From an uncultured Eubacterium sp. (lineage in GTDB: Bacteria > Bacillota > Clostridia > Lachnospirales > Lachnospiraceae): a stretch of 64,000 bases of DNA. Each line of letters starts with the position of its first letter. The first letter of the stretch is position 1. Below, piece by piece: positions 26,199 through 34,500 of the stretch. The notes beneath the pieces are model-generated. The model was not told the origin of the DNA. It did not search any database and worked only from the letters and a program-made list of their open reading frames with translations. The stretch spans positions 152,899-216,898 of the forward strand of contig CAPAOV010000001.1 in NCBI GenBank assembly GCA_948579355.1, read 5' to 3'. The translations under genes were made by a program, and so were the position numbers.

Positions 26199-26525
26199 AT
26201 GGATGAGAAGAAATTATATTCAATTTCTTTTGACTTAGAGCAAAAAGCAATAGATAAATATTATGGCAAAAGTAGAAGAAATGCTTATCGTGAAGTAGGG
26301 AAATTTTTTCATGAAAATGGTTTTGAACATGTGGAGGGTTCTGTCTATCATTCTATGAAAGGACAGACAAATGCCGATTTTGTAAAAATGATAATCAGTA
26401 TGGGAGAGCAGTTACCATGGATAAAGAATTGTGTAAAAGAAATGCACCGGACGATTATTCCGGCAGATGAAATTGTGGATATGAAAGAAATTTTGTTAGC
26501 GACTGAAAAGGATATGGAAATTTGA
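26199..26525 (+). CDS. VapD-like putative endoribonuclease (Cas2-like ferredoxin fold)
   Basis: 108 residues. It matches the VapD pattern: an N-terminal strand with an acidic residue (LYSISFDLEQ), then helix NAYREVGKFFHENGFEH, then EGSVYHSMKG with the conserved GSVY, then a NADFVKMIISMGEQLPWIKN block and a final strand with ADE. VapD proteins are small RNases related in fold to Cas2 and act as toxins in some type II-like systems (Haemophilus VapXD). The aspartate in ISFDL is the expected catalytic residue. ATG 26199, behind AAAGGATAA, gives the canonical start. No cas genes or repeats are nearby. Confidence 0.75.
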   Translation: MDEKKLYSISFDLEQKAIDKYYGKSRRNAYREVGKFFHENGFEHVEGSVYHSMKGQTNADFVKMIISMGEQLPWIKNCVKEMHRTIIPADEIVDMKEILLATEKDMEI

Positions 26526-26541
26526 CATATGGAGGAAGTTT

Positions 26542-27024
26542 ATGAAATCAAGACGTGAACAGGCAATCGCCAATTTTAAAAAAGGATATAATTGTACACA
26601 GGCCGTTGTTTTGGCGCATGCGGATTTGCTCGGAATATCAGAAGAGCAGGCGATGATTCTCACGCAATCTTTCGGTGGCGGCATGGGCCGGCTTCGTCAG
26701 GTGTGTGGAACGGTATCCGCGATGTTTTTTGTTGCGGGAGCGCTGACTGGAAGCGCTGAACCGAGAGATTTGGAAAGTAAAAAGAAAAATTATGCGCTGG
26801 TGCAGGAACTGGCTGCTGAATTTGAAAAGCGCAACGGAAGTATTATTTGCTCGACTTTGCTTGGGCTTGACCGGAACGGGGGAACGGTAGCCAAAGAGTA
26901 TGCGGAGGGAAGTACGCCTGAGCCGCGGACGGCGGAATATTATAAAAAGCGCCCCTGTATCGAATTGATTGGGGACGCTTGTGATATAATTGTGGAGTGC
27001 TCTGCCGCAAAAACGTTAGCTTGA
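26542..27024 (+). CDS. C_GCAxxG_C_C family protein (putative redox protein)
   Basis: 160 residues with the spaced cysteines that define the family: NCTQAV near residue 18, QVCGTVSAMFF in the middle, a GSIICSTLLG segment, and two cysteines near the C-terminus (RPCIEL and DACDII). A Gly-rich SFGGGMG precedes the second Cys. The family occurs widely in anaerobes and is thought to be redox-related; the reaction is unknown. It has a GGAGG ribosome-binding site. Convergent with thyX, sharing a hairpin at the stops. Confidence 0.8.
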   Translation: MKSRREQAIANFKKGYNCTQAVVLAHADLLGISEEQAMILTQSFGGGMGRLRQVCGTVSAMFFVAGALTGSAEPRDLESKKKNYALVQELAAEFEKRNGSIICSTLLGLDRNGGTVAKEYAEGSTPEPRTAEYYKKRPCIELIGDACDIIVECSAAKTLA

Positions 27025-27052
27025 TGGTGACGATTTACTGTTATCAGGCTAA
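27006..27052 (-). terminator. Terminator of thyX (minus strand)
   Basis: A 10-bp stem with one G-U pair (27016-27025 with 27043-27052) overlaps the thyX stop codon. On the minus strand it is followed by a T5 run (complement of AAAAA just before 27014). On the plus strand no T-run follows. Confidence 0.55.
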
Positions 27053-27693
27053 GCGGTGAAGTCTTCAAAAAAGATAGGAAGTTTTTCCTGAAATACCTGT
27101 AGGGCGATGTTGGCTATCTCGCGCATTTGCGGATGGGCGTGATGGTCGCAGCGCAGACGGAAAAAGTTTCTCCATGAGCGGAGATTCATCGTCATGACGA
27201 TTTCTGTCTTTAAACTATTCGGAAGAACGGAGCGGGCTTCCTGCGGAGTAGCGCCTAATTCCAACATTTTAAAGTATGATTGTTCTGCATTTTTCATAGC
27301 CTGCATCCACACCTCATACTTTTTAGCGTCGTTTTCGTCGTCTAGGTTGTAGGCAAATCCGCTTGCGAGGTCAATGACGGTAATTTCATTTCCGAATTTG
27401 TCGCCGGTATAATTGCAGTAGCGGGTACTTTCCTGGCTGTAACTTGCGATTCGGTGGCGGACAATCTCATGGGTAATGCCCCGGTCGCAGACGATGCGCA
27501 CGGTAACGGACTCGTGTTCAATTACGGATTCGTGTCCCCGTTTTAACAGATTGGAAATAAAACGCTCGGCAGAGTCCTCCTTTATCCGGTCTTCACTCTT
27601 GTAACATACCCGTCCGATTTTTTCAATTTTCTTTATGATTTGTTCATAGTCTTTCATGTCGATAATTTCAATATCAGGTTTTATCAGCTTCAT
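27049..27693 (-). CDS. thyX: Flavin-dependent thymidylate synthase
   Basis: Makes dTMP from dUMP using methylene-tetrahydrofolate, FAD and NADPH. The signature motif RHRIASYSQESTRY (ThyX motif RHRxxSxxxxSxR) is present, with SVTVRIVCDRGITHEIVRHR before it and a C-terminal LRSWRNFFRLRC block. A longer frame extends to 27765, but ATG 27693, with GGGAGGAAGC before it, is the probable start (214 residues, normal length). It stands alone on the minus strand. Confidence 0.94.
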   Translation of the reverse strand: MKLIKPDIEIIDMKDYEQIIKKIEKIGRVCYKSEDRIKEDSAERFISNLLKRGHESVIEHESVTVRIVCDRGITHEIVRHRIASYSQESTRYCNYTGDKFGNEITVIDLASGFAYNLDDENDAKKYEVWMQAMKNAEQSYFKMLELGATPQEARSVLPNSLKTEIVMTMNLRSWRNFFRLRCDHHAHPQMREIANIALQVFQEKLPIFFEDFTA

Positions 27694-27810
27694 GTTCAAT
27701 GCTTCCTCCCTCTTTTGGTCGTTGTTTCCACTACCCATTGTACTAGATAAAAAGGGAATATGCAATTGCCGCCGCTCTTTTTTGGTAAATTTTTTATTTT
27801 TGAAAAAGAG

Positions 27811-27839
27811 TTGACTTTAACGTGCCGCCTGCATATAAT
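27811..27839 (+). promoter_or_regulatory. Promoter of the thrS leader
   Basis: TTGACT (27811-27816), 17 bases, TATAAT (27834-27839): a near-perfect SigA promoter. Transcript start is expected near 27846, at the beginning of the T-box RNA. Confidence 0.85.
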
Positions 27840-27845
27840 AGAGAC

Positions 27846-28080
27846 AATACATGGATGAGAAGAGTAACTCGTGAAACATGACAGAGAGAGATGCCCTGTG
27901 CTGAAAGCATCTTCGTGGGAAGCGTGTGAAGACCACCTCGGAGTGACTTTAATACAGTCCGGTCGGCGCCGTTATCGCCAAAAAGGAAGCCGGGTATTTT
28001 TGCAAAATACCAATAAGGGTGGAACCGCGGGAATATACATCTCGTCCCTTTCAGATGGAAGGACGGGATTTTTTTAATTT
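27846..28080 (+). promoter_or_regulatory. T-box leader (threonine) controlling thrS
   Basis: A T-box riboswitch that senses uncharged tRNA-Thr. The T-box sequence AGGGTGGAACCGCG (28016-28029) is intact; its TGGA would pair with a tRNA acceptor end UCCA. The specifier is most likely ACC at 27932-27934 (Thr), in GTGAAGACCACC. A terminator stem (28039-28047 with 28061-28069, one G-U pair) plus T-run (28069-28075) ends the leader. Uncharged tRNA would favour the antiterminator and thrS expression. Confidence 0.9.
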
Positions 28081-28236
28081 ACGCGAAGGCAAAGTGAGAA
28101 TACCTGCGAGCTTGCTCGCAAGGTATTTGAGCGCGCCCGCGAACCCGAGCGGCCTCGCGAAGCGTGACGCTCGTGGTTTACGCGAAGGCAAAGAGCGCGC
28201 CCATGAACCCGAGCAGTCTCGCGAAGCGTGACGCTC
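28078..28236 (+). repeat. Two direct repeats (about 60 bp) in the thrS leader, one interrupted by a palindrome
   Basis: Copy 1 (28078-28172) and copy 2 (28177-28236) share TTTACGCGAAGGCAAAG at the left and, at the right, a longer block ending in TCGCGAAGCGTGACGCTC. Copy 1 carries an extra stretch of about 34 bases containing a 12-bp hairpin (ATACCT and GCGAGC arms, TT loop, 28100-28126). The repeats lie after the T-box terminator and before the thrS ribosome-binding site, so they are part of the antiterminated mRNA. No reading frame of note. Confidence 0.8.
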
Positions 28237-28269
28237 AAGGGATATTAAGGAAAGAAAGGATATGATACG

Positions 28270-30228
28270 ATGGAAGTAATTTTGAAGGACGGAGTGAGAA
28301 AAAAATACGAACAGCCGATGGCAATTATTGATATTGCCAAAGATATCAGCGAAGGTCTGGCTCGTATGGCCTGTGCGGCAGAGCTTGACGGCGAGGTTGT
28401 GGATTTGCGCACGGAGATAGATGGAGAGCACCAACTGAATATTTTGACGTTTGACAGCGAGGGCGGCAAGGCGGCATACCGCCACACGGCGTCGCACGTA
28501 CTGGCACAGGCGGTGAAACGCTTGTATCCGGAGGCCAAATGTGCGATTGGCCCGTCCATTGAAGATGGCTTCTACTATGATTTTGATATGGAATCTCTTG
28601 ACAGAGAGGCGTTAGATAAAATTGAGAAAGAAATTAAAAAGGTGATTAAGGAGGGGGCTGTCCTTGAGCGGTTTACCTTGCCGCGCGCAGAGGCAATCGA
28701 ATTTATGAAAGAGCGGGAGGAGCCGTATAAGGTAGAGTTGATTGAGGATTTACCGGAGGACGCAGAAATTTCTTTTTACCGTCAGGGCGAGTTTGTCGAT
28801 TTGTGTGCCGGCCCTCATCTGATGACGACTAAGCCGTTGAAAGCAGTCAAACTAATTTCCTCTTCGGGAGCTTATTGGAGAGGTAACGAAAAAAATAAAA
28901 TGCTTACCCGTATTTATGGAACGGCATTTACAAAAAAGGCAGATTTGGACGCTTATCTGGAGCATTTGGAAGATATTAAAAAGAGAGACCACAACAAGCT
29001 GGGAAGAGAGTTGGAATTATTTACGACGGTAGATGTTATCGGACAGGGTCTTCCTCTTCTGATGCCGAAAGGTGTACAAGTTATCCAGACGTTACAGCGA
29101 TGGATTGAAGATGAGGAGGAAAAGCGGGGGTATATGCGTACGAAGACGCCGCTTATGGCAAAGTCGGATTTGTATAAAATTTCCGGACATTGGGAGCACT
29201 ATAAAGAGGGGATGTTTGTGCTTGGCGACGAGGAGAAAGACAAGGAAGTGTTTGCTCTCCGTCCTATGACATGCCCGTTCCAGTACTATGTCTACAAAGC
29301 AAGTCAGAAATCTTATCGTGATTTGCCTTGTCGTTATGGCGAGACGTCTACGCTCTTCCGCAATGAAGAGTCAGGGGAAATGCATGGTCTGACGCGTGTA
29401 CGTCAGTTTACGATTTCCGAGGGGCATTTGATTGTCCGTCCGGACCAGATGGTATCGGAGTTTAAAGATTGTATTGCCCTTGCCAGATATTGTCTGCAAA
29501 CGTTAGGGGTAGAGGAAGATGTGACTTATCATTTGTCAAAATGGGATGCGGATAATCGGGAAAAGTATATCGGTGAGCCGGAGGTGTGGGAAGCGACAGA
29601 AGAGAGCATTCGTCAGATTTTGATAGAGCTTGATATTCCGTTTACGGAAGATGTTGGAGAAGCAGCTTTTTACGGGCCGAAAGTAGATATTAATGCAAAG
29701 AATGTATATGGCAAAGAAGACACGATGATTACGATTCAGTGGGACGCTCTTTTGGCCGAGCAGTTTGACATGTATTATATTGATGAAAAAGGAGATAAAG
29801 TCCGCCCGTATATTATCCATCGTACTTCAATGGGCTGCTACGAGAGAACGCTGGCATGGCTGATTGAAAAGTATGCCGGAGCTTTCCCGACATGGTTGAG
29901 TCCAGAGCAGGTACGCGTACTTCCTATTTCTGAAAAATATATTGACTATGCGGCGAAAGTGGAAGATGAATTAAAGGCAAATGGAATCCGCTGCAGCTTG
30001 GATAACCGCTCGGAGAAAATCGGTTATAAGATTCGTGAGGCAAGATTGCAAAAGACGCCGTATATGTTAGTTGTCGGCCAAAAAGAAGAAGAGGACGGGG
30101 TTGTATCCGTACGCAGCCGTTTTCGCGGAGACGAGGGGCAGCAGCCATTGGAGCAGTTTATCAATGATATTTGCAAGGAAATCCGCACGAAAGAGATTCG
30201 TCAGGTAGAATTAGAAGCGGAAGCGTAA
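28270..30228 (+). CDS. thrS: Threonyl-tRNA synthetase
   Basis: Charges tRNA-Thr. An N-terminal TGS domain is at about 1-62. The second additional/editing domain includes HTASHVLAQAVKRLYP and a zinc-site-like CAGPH. The class II catalytic core has motif 2 in the region FRNEESGEMHGLTRVRQF and motif 3 around IIHRTSMGCYERTLAWLIE. An anticodon-binding domain closes the C-terminus. The 652 residues are normal for bacterial ThrRS. It starts at ATG 28270, preceded by an AAGAAAGGA site. Controlled by the T-box upstream. Confidence 0.96.
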   Translation: MEVILKDGVRKKYEQPMAIIDIAKDISEGLARMACAAELDGEVVDLRTEIDGEHQLNILTFDSEGGKAAYRHTASHVLAQAVKRLYPEAKCAIGPSIEDGFYYDFDMESLDREALDKIEKEIKKVIKEGAVLERFTLPRAEAIEFMKEREEPYKVELIEDLPEDAEISFYRQGEFVDLCAGPHLMTTKPLKAVKLISSSGAYWRGNEKNKMLTRIYGTAFTKKADLDAYLEHLEDIKKRDHNKLGRELELFTTVDVIGQGLPLLMPKGVQVIQTLQRWIEDEEEKRGYMRTKTPLMAKSDLYKISGHWEHYKEGMFVLGDEEKDKEVFALRPMTCPFQYYVYKASQKSYRDLPCRYGETSTLFRNEESGEMHGLTRVRQFTISEGHLIVRPDQMVSEFKDCIALARYCLQTLGVEEDVTYHLSKWDADNREKYIGEPEVWEATEESIRQILIELDIPFTEDVGEAAFYGPKVDINAKNVYGKEDTMITIQWDALLAEQFDMYYIDEKGDKVRPYIIHRTSMGCYERTLAWLIEKYAGAFPTWLSPEQVRVLPISEKYIDYAAKVEDELKANGIRCSLDNRSEKIGYKIREARLQKTPYMLVVGQKEEEDGVVSVRSRFRGDEGQQPLEQFINDICKEIRTKEIRQVELEAEA

Positions 30229-30271
30229 GCAAGAATGGGGAAACAGCGTTTGCGATGCAGAAAAGAGGAAA

Positions 30272-30589
30272 ATGATGATGCAGAATGAATGGAAACCAAA
30301 TACGAAAGCGCTGGCGGCGATGATGTGTTCCTGCGCCTCGCTGCTCTGCTGCATGCAGTGGATGATTTCGCTCCTTTTGGCGGTGATTGGGCTTGTTTTG
30401 GGGATTTTAGGATTGCGGGATGAAAATCCCAATCAGGAAGACGCCGCGATTGCCGGAATCGTTGTAGGAGTTGTCGGCATGATAGTAGCTATTGTCGTGG
30501 CAGTTCTTTATATTATTTTATCAAAAAACACTTCGGAACAAGGTCTGGAGGCGGTGTCAATGCTCGTCCGCTCTCTGCCTTGTGCCTGA
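30272..30589 (+). CDS. Small DUF4190-like membrane protein
   Basis: 105 residues with two to three hydrophobic helices. A Cys-rich start (MCSCASLLCCMQW) is followed by a DUF4190-type pattern LLLAVIGLVLGILGLRDEN, then AAIAGIVVGVVGMIVAIV. Function unknown. It begins with three consecutive ATG codons, so the exact start is uncertain by one or two residues. It overlaps no gene, but the next similar gene starts 18 bases after its stop. Probably cotranscribed with thrS. Confidence 0.7.
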   Translation: MMMQNEWKPNTKALAAMMCSCASLLCCMQWMISLLLAVIGLVLGILGLRDENPNQEDAAIAGIVVGVVGMIVAIVVAVLYIILSKNTSEQGLEAVSMLVRSLPCA

Positions 30590-30606
30590 GAGAGGGGGAG
30601 GATAAC

Positions 30607-31020
30607 GTGGACAATAATCATCTGGAAATGGGAAATTATCAATTTGTACCGAAACCATTTGAGAGACATCGCAGTCTGGCGGTAACTTCCATTATTTTAG
30701 GCTCTGTATCCTCTGTCTGTTGTATGAGCACGGGCATTGGTGTTGTGCCGGCTCTTATTGGAACGGCCTTTGGAATTATTGCAATTGTCAGCGGGAGCAG
30801 AAAAGCAAGACATTTGGGAATTATCGGCCTTATACTCAGCGCCATCGGTCTGGTCTTGAACGCCATTGTCCTGATTTGGGCAGTTTCTGTGATTAATTGG
30901 GATAATATGACATGGGATAACCTGCTGGCGGCAGCCAGTGTGGACAGGAATAATCCGGAAGAGGTAATGCAATGGTTTAAGCAGTTTCTGAAAATTGATA
31001 TACCATCGCTGACGCAGTAG
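30607..31020 (+). CDS. Second small DUF4190-like membrane protein
   Basis: 137 residues starting at GTG 30607, with a strong GGGGGAGG ribosome-binding site. It has three hydrophobic helices with the DUF4190-like core ALIGTAFGIIAIVSGSRKARHLGIIGLILSAIGL, given here only as the recognisable block, and a short C-terminal hydrophilic tail (about 100-137) with a predicted amphipathic helix. It resembles its upstream neighbour, suggesting an old duplication. Function unknown. Confidence 0.7.
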   Translation: MDNNHLEMGNYQFVPKPFERHRSLAVTSIILGSVSSVCCMSTGIGVVPALIGTAFGIIAIVSGSRKARHLGIIGLILSAIGLVLNAIVLIWAVSVINWDNMTWDNLLAAASVDRNNPEEVMQWFKQFLKIDIPSLTQ

Positions 31021-31070
31021 TCGGACAAAACAAGAGTTGATATGTGGTTTAATAATGTGTGGTGCTCAGG

Positions 31071-31243
31071 GCAACAGGTATTATACGGTATCGTGTCCTT
31101 GTGTCGCTTCCCGAAAAATTATTGTTTCTTTCGTTTACAGAGCGCCGCCCGAGCACTTGTCTGAGATGTCTGCTGTCGTTTTTCCTGACTTATGACAGCC
31201 CGTTTGCACTAGACCGCTACGCAGCGGTGCAAATGCACCACCG
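31071..31243 (+). repeat. Half-copy of a dispersed intergenic element (copy A)
   Basis: This stretch aligns along its whole length with the minus strand of the element at 48139-48309. Shared blocks include CCGAAAAATTATTGTTT, GTTTACAGAGCGCCGCCCG, GAGATGTCTGCTGTCGTTTT and CAGCCCGTTTGCACTA. A conserved hairpin GCTGTC...GACAGC lies in the middle. A second hairpin (ACCGCT, loop ACGC, AGCGGT) follows. It lacks the second terminal inverted repeat that copy B has. The short frame through it is not considered a gene. It ends about 30 bases before the ileS promoter. Confidence 0.8.
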
Positions 31244-31276
31244 CGGCGATTATGGGGCTACTGCGAAGAGAAACAC

Positions 31277-31305
31277 TTGACATTTGCGGGCAAACGTAAT
31301 ATTAT
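31277..31305 (+). promoter_or_regulatory. Promoter of the ileS leader
   Basis: TTGACA (31277-31282), 17 bases, TATTAT (31300-31305). Strong SigA-type promoter; transcript start near 31312. Confidence 0.85.
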
Positions 31306-31311
31306 GATAGA

Positions 31312-31570
31312 AATTGAAGCAGACATACCATGAAAGACTATGACGGAGACAGTACCTTTTTCCTAAGAGTTGCAGTGAGTCGGAGATAGTGGAAAACCGA
31401 TACCGGTAAGAAAGAGGGAAAATCACTCCCGAGTTGCGTTTCTGAATGCAGTAGGAGACGACGGTATCCACCGTTATCCGGATATATGTTGTAACGCATA
31501 GACGAACAGGTGGTATTATGACGGCTTGTAACAGGCTTTCATCCTAGTTTGGATGAGAGCCTTTTTGGTG
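31312..31570 (+). promoter_or_regulatory. T-box leader (isoleucine) controlling ileS
   Basis: A T-box riboswitch for uncharged tRNA-Ile. The probable specifier is ATC at 31432-31434, within GGGAAAATCACTCCCGAG. The T-box core is the variant ACAGGTGGTATTATGACGG (about 31506-31524); its TGGT would pair with an ACCA acceptor end. The terminator stem GGCTTTCATCC (31534-31544) with GGATGAGAGCC (31551-31561, one G-U pair) is followed by TTTTT. Confidence 0.88.
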
Positions 31571-31593
31571 AATGAACTGGAATGGAGGTAAAA

Positions 31594-34500
31594 ATGTATA
31601 ACAAAGTATCAACAGGTATGAATTTTGTTGACCGGGAAAAAGAGATTGAGAAGTTTTGGCGGGAAAAAGAGATTTTTAAGAAAAGTATCGAACTTCGCGA
31701 GGGCTGTCCGACGTACATGTTTTACGATGGGCCGCCGACTGCCAACGGTAAACCGCACATCGGCCACGTACTGACCCGTGTAATCAAAGATATGATACCG
31801 CGTTACCGTACGATGAAAGGCTACAAGGTGCCGCGCAAGGCGGGGTGGGACACTCATGGACTGCCAGTGGAGCTGGAAGTGGAAAAACTTCTTGGTCTGG
31901 ACGGCAAAGAGCAGATTGAAGAATATGGCATGGAGCCATTTATAAAGCAATGCAAAGAATCCGTTTGGAAATACAAAGGCATGTGGGAAGATTTTTCCGA
32001 TACCGTTGGTTTTTGGGCGGATATGGAAGAGCCATATGTCACGTATGATGATAATTATATTGAATCGGAATGGTGGGCACTAAAAGAAATATGGAACAAA
32101 GAACTTTTGTACAAAGGCTTTAAGATTGTTCCTTACTGCCCTCGGTGTGGAACGCCATTGTCGGCGCAGGAAGTAGCGCAGGGCTACAAAACGGTAAAAG
32201 AACGTTCTGCGGTAGTCCGCTTTAAGGTCGCAGACGAAGACGCCTATCTTCTTGCATGGACGACAACGCCGTGGACGCTGCCAAGCAATGTAGCGCTCTG
32301 TGTCAACCCGAAAGATACTTATTGTAAAGTAAAAGCTGCAGACGGGTATACTTACTATATGGCGGAACAGCTTCTTGATACAGTACTTGGTAAACTTGCC
32401 AAAGAGGACGAGGGCGTAAAAGCATATGAAGTCTTGGAGCGGTTTGAGGGTACTGCTCTTGAGCACAAAGAGTATGAACCATTATTTGACTGTGCCAAAG
32501 TGTGTGCAGATAATCAAAATAAGAAAGGTTTCTTTGTGACGTGCGATTCCTATGTAACGATGACGGACGGTACGGGTATCGTACATATTGCGCCGGCGTT
32601 TGGTGAAGACGATGCCAAAGTGGGACGCGATTACGATTTGCCATTTGTGCAGTTTGTGAACGGCAAGGGAGAGATGACCGAAGAGACGCCGTTTGCCGGA
32701 TTGTTTGTCAAAGACGCCGATTGGGAAGTAATCAAGAATTTGGACGCCAGAGGACAGCTTTTTGACGCGCCAAAATTTGAACATGAATATCCGCATTGCT
32801 GGCGTTGCGATAAGCCGCTCATATACTATGCGCGCGAGTCGTGGTACATTCGTGAAACGGCGGTAAAAGATGAATTGATAGCGAATAATAATACGGTCAA
32901 TTGGATTCCAGAATCGATTGGTAAAGGACGGTTTGGAAACTGGCTGGAAAATATACAGGACTGGGCGATTTCCCGAAACCGCTATTGGGGAACGCCGTTA
33001 AATATATGGGAATGCGAGGGGTGCGGACATCAGGAATGTATCGGCAGCCGGGCCGAACTGGCAGAGCGTTCCGGACGGCCGGAAGCAGCGGAGATAGAAC
33101 TTCACCGCCCGTATATTGACGAGGTGACGCTTACCTGTCCGGACTGCGGTAAGGTTATGAAGCGTGTGCCGGAAGTAATTGACTGCTGGTTTGATTCTGG
33201 CGCCATGCCGTTTGCGCAGTATCATTATCCGTTTGAGAATAAAGAACTTTTTGAGGCGCAGTTTCCGGCACAGTTCATTTCGGAAGCTGTTGACCAGACG
33301 CGCGGGTGGTTCCACTCCCTGATGGCAGAGTCGACCCTCCTGTTCAACAAGTCGCCATATGAAAATGTTATCGTTCTCGGATTGGTACAGGATGAAAACG
33401 GACAGAAGATGAGCAAGAGCAAAGGAAATGCCGTTGACCCGTTCGAGGCGCTTTCCAAATACGGGGCGGATGCAATCCGCTGGTATTTCTATATTAACAG
33501 TGCGCCGTGGCTGCCAAACCGTTTTCACGGTAAAGCCGTGACCGAAGGGCAGCGGAAGTTTATGAGCACGCTCTGGAACACGTATGCATTTTATGTTCTC
33601 TATGCGGAAATTGACCAATTTAATCCGACAGAGCATACGTTGGCGTATGACGAGTTGACTATTATGGATAAGTGGCTGCTTTCCCGTCTCAATACAACGG
33701 TAAAGATGGTAGACGACCATTTGGAGAATTACCGCATACCGGAGACGGCCAAAGCGCTTCAAAATTTTGTTGATGATATGAGTAACTGGTACGTCAGACG
33801 CTGCCGCGACCGTTTTTGGGCCAAGGGCATGGAGCAGGATAAGATAAACGCATATATGACTCTATATACTGCGCTTGTCACGATTAGTAAGGCGGCCGCT
33901 CCGATGATACCGTTTATGACGGAGAGCATTTACCAAAACCTTGTGTGCGGCCTTGATAAAGAAGCGCCGGAAAGCATTCATCTCTGTGATTTTCCGGACG
34001 TGAACGAAGAATGGATTGACCGGGAGTTAGAAGCGAAGATGGAGCAGCTTTTAGGAATTGTTGTTCTCGGGCGTTCCTGCCGGAATACGGCGAATATCAA
34101 GAACCGCCAGCCGATTGGTAAGATGTATGTCAAGTCGGAGAGCCGATTGTCTGATTTTTATTTAAAAATTATTGCAGAAGAATTAAATGTCAAAGAGGTT
34201 TCCTTTACCGATGAAGTAGAGGATTTTACCACTTACCGCTTCAAACCGCAGTTGCGCACGTTGGGCCGCCGGTTTGGCAGTAAGCTGAATATGTTAAAAG
34301 AAGTACTGAATGATTTGGATGGCAGAGCCGCCATGAAGAGCCTCAACGAAACAGGCGGGCTGACGGTGAAAGTCGATGGCGCAGAGGAAGTGCTTGCAAA
34401 GGAAGATTTGCTGATAGAGACAGCCGAGATGGATGGATTTGTCAGTGAAGCGGATAATGGCATTACCGTAGTGCTGGATACGAATCTGACTCCTGAACTT

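Noticed and set aside
26199..26525. Possible Cas2 / CRISPR adaptation gene
   Set aside because: The small ferredoxin-like fold is shared by VapD and Cas2. There is no cas1, no repeat array and the GSVY pattern fits VapD.
28019..28231. Open frame overlapping the T-box terminator and the repeats
   Set aside because: It lies entirely in the leader RNA and repeat; no ribosome-binding site.
31059..31280. Open frame of 73 codons on the plus strand resembling the minus-strand frame at 47955-48290
   Set aside because: The similarity is explained by the shared nucleotide element. Neither frame has a good start, and the translation (TERRP, DSPFAL) is a product of the repeat.
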